64,000 nt of DNA from Channallabes apus (lineage: Eukaryota; Chordata; Actinopteri; Siluriformes; Clariidae), in assembly GCA_030522415.1 (NCBI GenBank), contig CM060121.1:20444642-20508641 (forward strand). The letters run 5' to 3'. The notes beneath the pieces are model-generated. The model made no database searches. It was not told the DNA's origin and worked only from the letters and a program-made list of their open reading frames with translations. Shown in pieces: positions 61,155-64,000 of this stretch. The translations under genes and the position numbers were made by a program. Each line of letters opens with the position of its first letter. Position 1 is the stretch's first letter.

Positions 61155-61326
61155 TGTCATTGGGAATCCTCCAGCGCGCAGTAAGAGTGTGGCCAACCTC
61201 ATGCAGCAGGACCCCGACGATGATGTGTTGCTCCCTCCTCCTGACTACAGTGACACTGCCGTCAGAAGGAACTCAACCAAGTCCCTGATTCAGACACGTG
61301 TGCCTTCATCTGAAAACACCAACACC
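61155..61326 (+). CDS. baiap2l1: baiap2l1 exon 12 (C-terminal tail, PPPDY)
   Basis: This 172-nt exon encodes residues 397-454. It includes ARSKSVANLM, an acidic DPDDDVLL stretch and PPPDYSDTAVRRNS, a proline/tyrosine motif seen at the same place in vertebrate BAIAP2L1. The acceptor is CCTTCTGTTGAAG and the donor GTAAGC, phase 0. It is not the terminal exon: the frame is open and a good donor follows. Confidence 0.9.
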
Positions 61327-61669
61327 GTAAGCAGCTCCTTACTCATCTTTCCTGTGTGACCGAACAGACCGAACAGGTGTACACCTGCTTATTATCCCAT
61401 CAATCATTCGAGTGGCAGCAGCACAAAGTGGTTCAAATTTCTGTTAATTTTCACATCAGGCATCAAAATTAGAAAAAAATGTTTTTTTAAAAATGTGATC
61501 ACAGAGGCTTTGCTTATAGAGTGGCTGCTGGTGCCAGATGTGCTGATTTAAATTATGAGTAACTGCTGATCTCAAGGTATTTTACACACAACAGTCTTTT
61601 AAATAAATCCAAAATACATCTACAGTACTCTGAATGCCTGGTTGTAAGCTTTAGATTTTTGTAAGATTT

Positions 61670-61810
61670 AGATGTTGGATTACTGTTTGAAAGGTTGTTA
61701 GTTCAAACCCTAGCAGTGCCAAGCTGGAAGCGAGTCCCTTAGCCCTTAACTGCTCAATTTATAAGTGAGGTAAATGTTACTCGCCCTTGATAAGGGTGTC
61801 TCCCAAATAC
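61670..61810 (+). repeat. SINE family E
   Basis: TTAGTTCAAACCCTAGCAGT (B-box part), CAAGCTGGAAGC, CCCTTAGCCCTTAACTGC and AGGGTGTCTCCCAAAT tail. Confidence 0.7.
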
Positions 61811-61877
61811 CATGAGGTGATGAGGGAGGACCAAAGAGAAGAGCCAGACTGGTTCAAGGTTAACAACCTTAATCGCG

Positions 61878-62309
61878 GGCTACTGAGTGGCGCAGTGGTA
61901 AAGTGCTCGCCCTATCATCCGGAATCGTTCGATTCCCGGGTGATGCTGTAACCTCTCACAGTCGGAGTTCTACAGAGAGCTGATGAGAGGTACTTAGTGC
62001 TCCCACATTAATCACGGCTCTACAGCCAATCAGGGGCGTCTGTGGGCTCACGCAAACGGAAGGAGTGGATAGCGCTGTCCTCCGAGTGTGTTACGACGCC
62101 CCAACCCCCCCCCCCCCCCCCCCCAACGGTATGTGAGCAAACAGTTTGAAAAGATGCGGTCTGCTGGCGTCACGTGGTTCGGAGGAAACACGTGATAGTC
62201 TTCGGCCCTCCCGACTGAGTGATAGTAGTAGCCTTAATGTGGGAACCCCCTATTGACTGGGAGGAATTGGACACGACTAAATTAGGAATGAATCGGGGGG
62301 GGGGGGGGA
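61878..62309 (+). repeat. SINE family D, long form, with C20 and G14 runs
   Basis: Head GAGTGGCGCAGTGGTAAAG, B-box-like CGTTCGATTCCCGG, the same central segment as at 44521-44960 and GGAATTGGACACGACTAAAT. A run of 20 C (62105-62124) and a run of 14 G (62295-62308) are unusual; the G run stands where the A-rich tail would be. Confidence 0.82.
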
Positions 62310-62425
62310 CACAATCATCCAAAAGCACAACACAGGTGGGGAACAACAGCAGAAGAGCATGTCAGGCTCCACTCATGTCAGCCTGGAACTGCTGACATGA
62401 GGCTACAATGGGGGCAGGATTGAAA

Positions 62426-64000
62426 ATGATAATAATAATTATAATAATAAAAAACACAAAAAAAAACATAAGATAAACAGCTGTCTAAACAATAAGACCA
62501 AATTTAGCTTAGTCTGTGACTTCTGTCTGCTTTGTGAGTGGCACAGCTGTACAGAATGTATTCATGTGACGTACTGTAGATATCATTATAATCTGAGTAG
62601 AGCATAGGATCAGCTATAACCTAAAGATGATTGCCTTTGAAACAATGCTAAATCCTTACTGCTAGACCAGAAGAGTGGCATTAATTTCCCAACAATGCTT
62701 GGCGGGGAAAAAAGCCTTTTTACTGAGAGTCACCTTGAAAGCTTTGCAGTGTTTACATACATTGAGCCATGCTGTTTGCTTTAAAGTGTATTATGCAAAC
62801 CATTTCCGGAATTATAATGGCATTAACCTACAAACGTCACTCAAAAAATGTTCGAAGGATGCTTAGCTCCCTCTAGGAAGTCTAGCTAGGAATTAAATGT
62901 TTTGCATTTATGCAAAGCATTCGAAAAAATGTGGCTACATGTAAATAATTTTATTTGCACTGACAAAAGCCTGTTATGTTGTAGAATAAAAAACATCATT
63001 GTTATCAGTTCTGCCTTTCAGCAGGTTTGGTGTCCGTTCTAGAATTGCATGAAATATGAGCTCTTTAACAAAATGAACACCGGAGCTGCCAGCTGCTTCA
63101 TGTTTATGTGATCTTATTAATCATCACATTCCGTCCCCATGTAAAGTGCATGATGAAATGGGTGAGGCAGCTAACTAGCACTGGCATGAAACACCATATG
63201 AAGATAAAGGCGGCCCTGATTTTGTGGTGTATGCCAGCGGGAGGATTGAATGTCGACACAATGAAACAGGATACACCTCTCTGAAGCCAGTGAAATATTC
63301 ATTGCCCTCCCAATCCTTGGTGAGCCCCGGAGCCTCCACACATCTGGGTCATGGGTCAGCCCTGCTGATAGAATTCCACACTGAGCTCAACCTGAAACCA
63401 CCTCCCATACTGGACTAAAACATTCAGTCATTCAGTCACATAGCTATTCACATTGTTTGATTAAGCATGTCAAATAAAAAGTCAGCCATGGAGGTGTGAA
63501 GCCATGTGTATCCAACACCTGCCCAGCATTGACTCACCAGCCTCATGACATGTCGTTACTCAGACAGGGCTGGGTTCTGACTAGTCTTGGAAAACTGAGG
63601 TCAGCACAGTGACGGCCCACCACAAGCACTTCTTTCGTCAGGGAGACCAAACACAGAAGCCCTCAACTGCTGCATCCAACCCACTTTATTAACCTTTGTA
63701 AACAAAAGGGTGACTATCCTGAATTGTGGCAGCAGTTTGTGTTTAATATGCCCTTAATTAATTCATAATCGATATACTCTTGTCCGCAGTTCAGTTTTGT
63801 AAAATTCTAATCAGCTTCACACCCTGATCTGTTTAGAATATCACATGCTTTACTTTATTTTTCTCACAGTTTTTACTTCTGAAGCCTGTTACAGTATCTA
63901 GTGGAGGCCTTCATCTACTCTAGTCTGCCATCTTGTGTTGACATTGTGCTAGTGCACCGTACATCATTGTGCTTCAAGCTACTGACTTTACATAATGATT
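62426..64000 (+). other. baiap2l1: baiap2l1 intron 12, incomplete
   Basis: No terminal exon with the family's C-terminal motif was found. 63000-63420 is non-repetitive, balanced in composition and carries a 79-codon open frame (63182-63418), a conserved-element or unassigned-exon candidate. The rest shows nothing recognised. Confidence 0.5.

Larger units (their letters stand above)
20661..61326 (+). other. baiap2l1: baiap2l1 gene, coding exons 1-12 (3' end beyond window)
   Basis: Twelve exons join in compatible phase into 454 codons. The product matches the family layout of BAIAP2L1/IRTKS: IMD/I-BAR about residues 1-250, proline-rich linker, SH3 about 332-390, then a tail with PPPDY at 424-428. 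Family knowledge: the IMD dimer binds PI(4,5)P2-rich membrane and actin, and the SH3 recruits actin regulators at protrusions and microvilli. The start MSRDPDEVNKLTESTYK resembles vertebrate BAIAP2L1, not BAIAP2 or BAIAP2L2. The usual C-terminal NPFATVKLRP-type motif was not found before 64000, so the gene is incomplete. Intron sizes are 5421, 299, 16461, 5009, 257, 3354, 683, 990, 210, 6036 and 584 bp, with intron 12 open. Which teleost copy (a or b) this is cannot be decided here. Identity rests on remembered family sequence, not on an alignment. Confidence 0.93.
61365..62425 (+). pseudogene. Tc1-like relic split by two SINEs
   Basis: Pieces at 61365-61660, about 61812-61877 and 62310-62425 are consecutive parts of one fish Tc1 family (CAGGTGTACACCTG; AAAATGTGATCACAGAGG; CCAGACTGGTTCAAGG; CAACAGCAGAAGAGCATGTC). 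SINE E lies between the first two and SINE D between the last two. The same family is at 4310-4745. Confidence 0.72.

Noticed and set aside
63210..63285. Possible exon 13 entering in phase 0 at 63210
   Set aside because: The AG at 63208 has no pyrimidine tract and the frame stops after 24 residues without family similarity.
63856..63925. Strong-looking acceptor TTTTTCTCACAG at 63869 as exon 13
   Set aside because: The phase 0 reading gives a short unrelated peptide ending in a stop; no family motif.

Overview
This is vertebrate nuclear DNA, almost certainly from a teleost fish. The protein-coding signal is spread over short exons bounded by GT/AG splice sites. The rest is dense with fish-type repeats: decayed Tc1/mariner transposons, hAT elements with 8-bp target duplications, tRNA-derived SINEs, an L2-like LINE end and many microsatellites. 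The repeat mixture fits an otophysan such as a catfish, but that is an impression, not a demonstrated assignment.

One gene is recognisable: baiap2l1 (IRTKS, a paralogue of IRSp53/BAIAP2), on the + strand. Twelve coding exons can be traced from the ATG at 20661 to 61326. Their phases are compatible and they total 1362 nt (454 codons). They encode an N-terminal IMD/I-BAR domain (exons 1-8), a proline-rich linker (exons 8-10), an SH3 domain (exons 10-11) and a PPPDY-containing tail (exon 12). The extreme C terminus of the family is not found before base 64000, so the last exon or exons lie downstream. The product is expected to bind PI(4,5)P2-rich membrane and actin regulators and to shape protrusions and microvilli.

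Layout: 1-20200 is intergenic or far-upstream sequence with no gene I can support. It holds SINEs, a repeat family with a TATATAGCGC end, several Tc1 relics, an L2 3' end, and a hAT element inserted into a Tc1 relic. 20140-20660 is the promoter/5' UTR region: a (CTAT)n array, a CTCF-like motif, a full palindromic CRE, a CT-rich tract and CpG-rich sequence. 20712-64000 is the gene body. Intron 3 (16.5 kb) and intron 10 (6 kb) carry most of the intronic transposon relics.

The most interesting arrangement is around exon 4 (43056-43117, 62 nt, frame-disrupting if skipped). It lies between two 1.1-kb hAT-type elements in opposite orientation, one in intron 3 and one in intron 4. A long (GT)n array also ends about 40 nt before its 3' splice site. 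This could favour skipping or back-splicing of exon 4. Other notable points are a CAGCAG tandem acceptor at exon 10, a diverged direct duplication bracketing exons 2-3, a SINE plus flank copied in inverse orientation into a (CTAT)n microsatellite near the promoter, and shared target sequences for two SINE insertions. I found no previously undescribed multi-gene system; the novelty is in gene-structure and repeat architecture.
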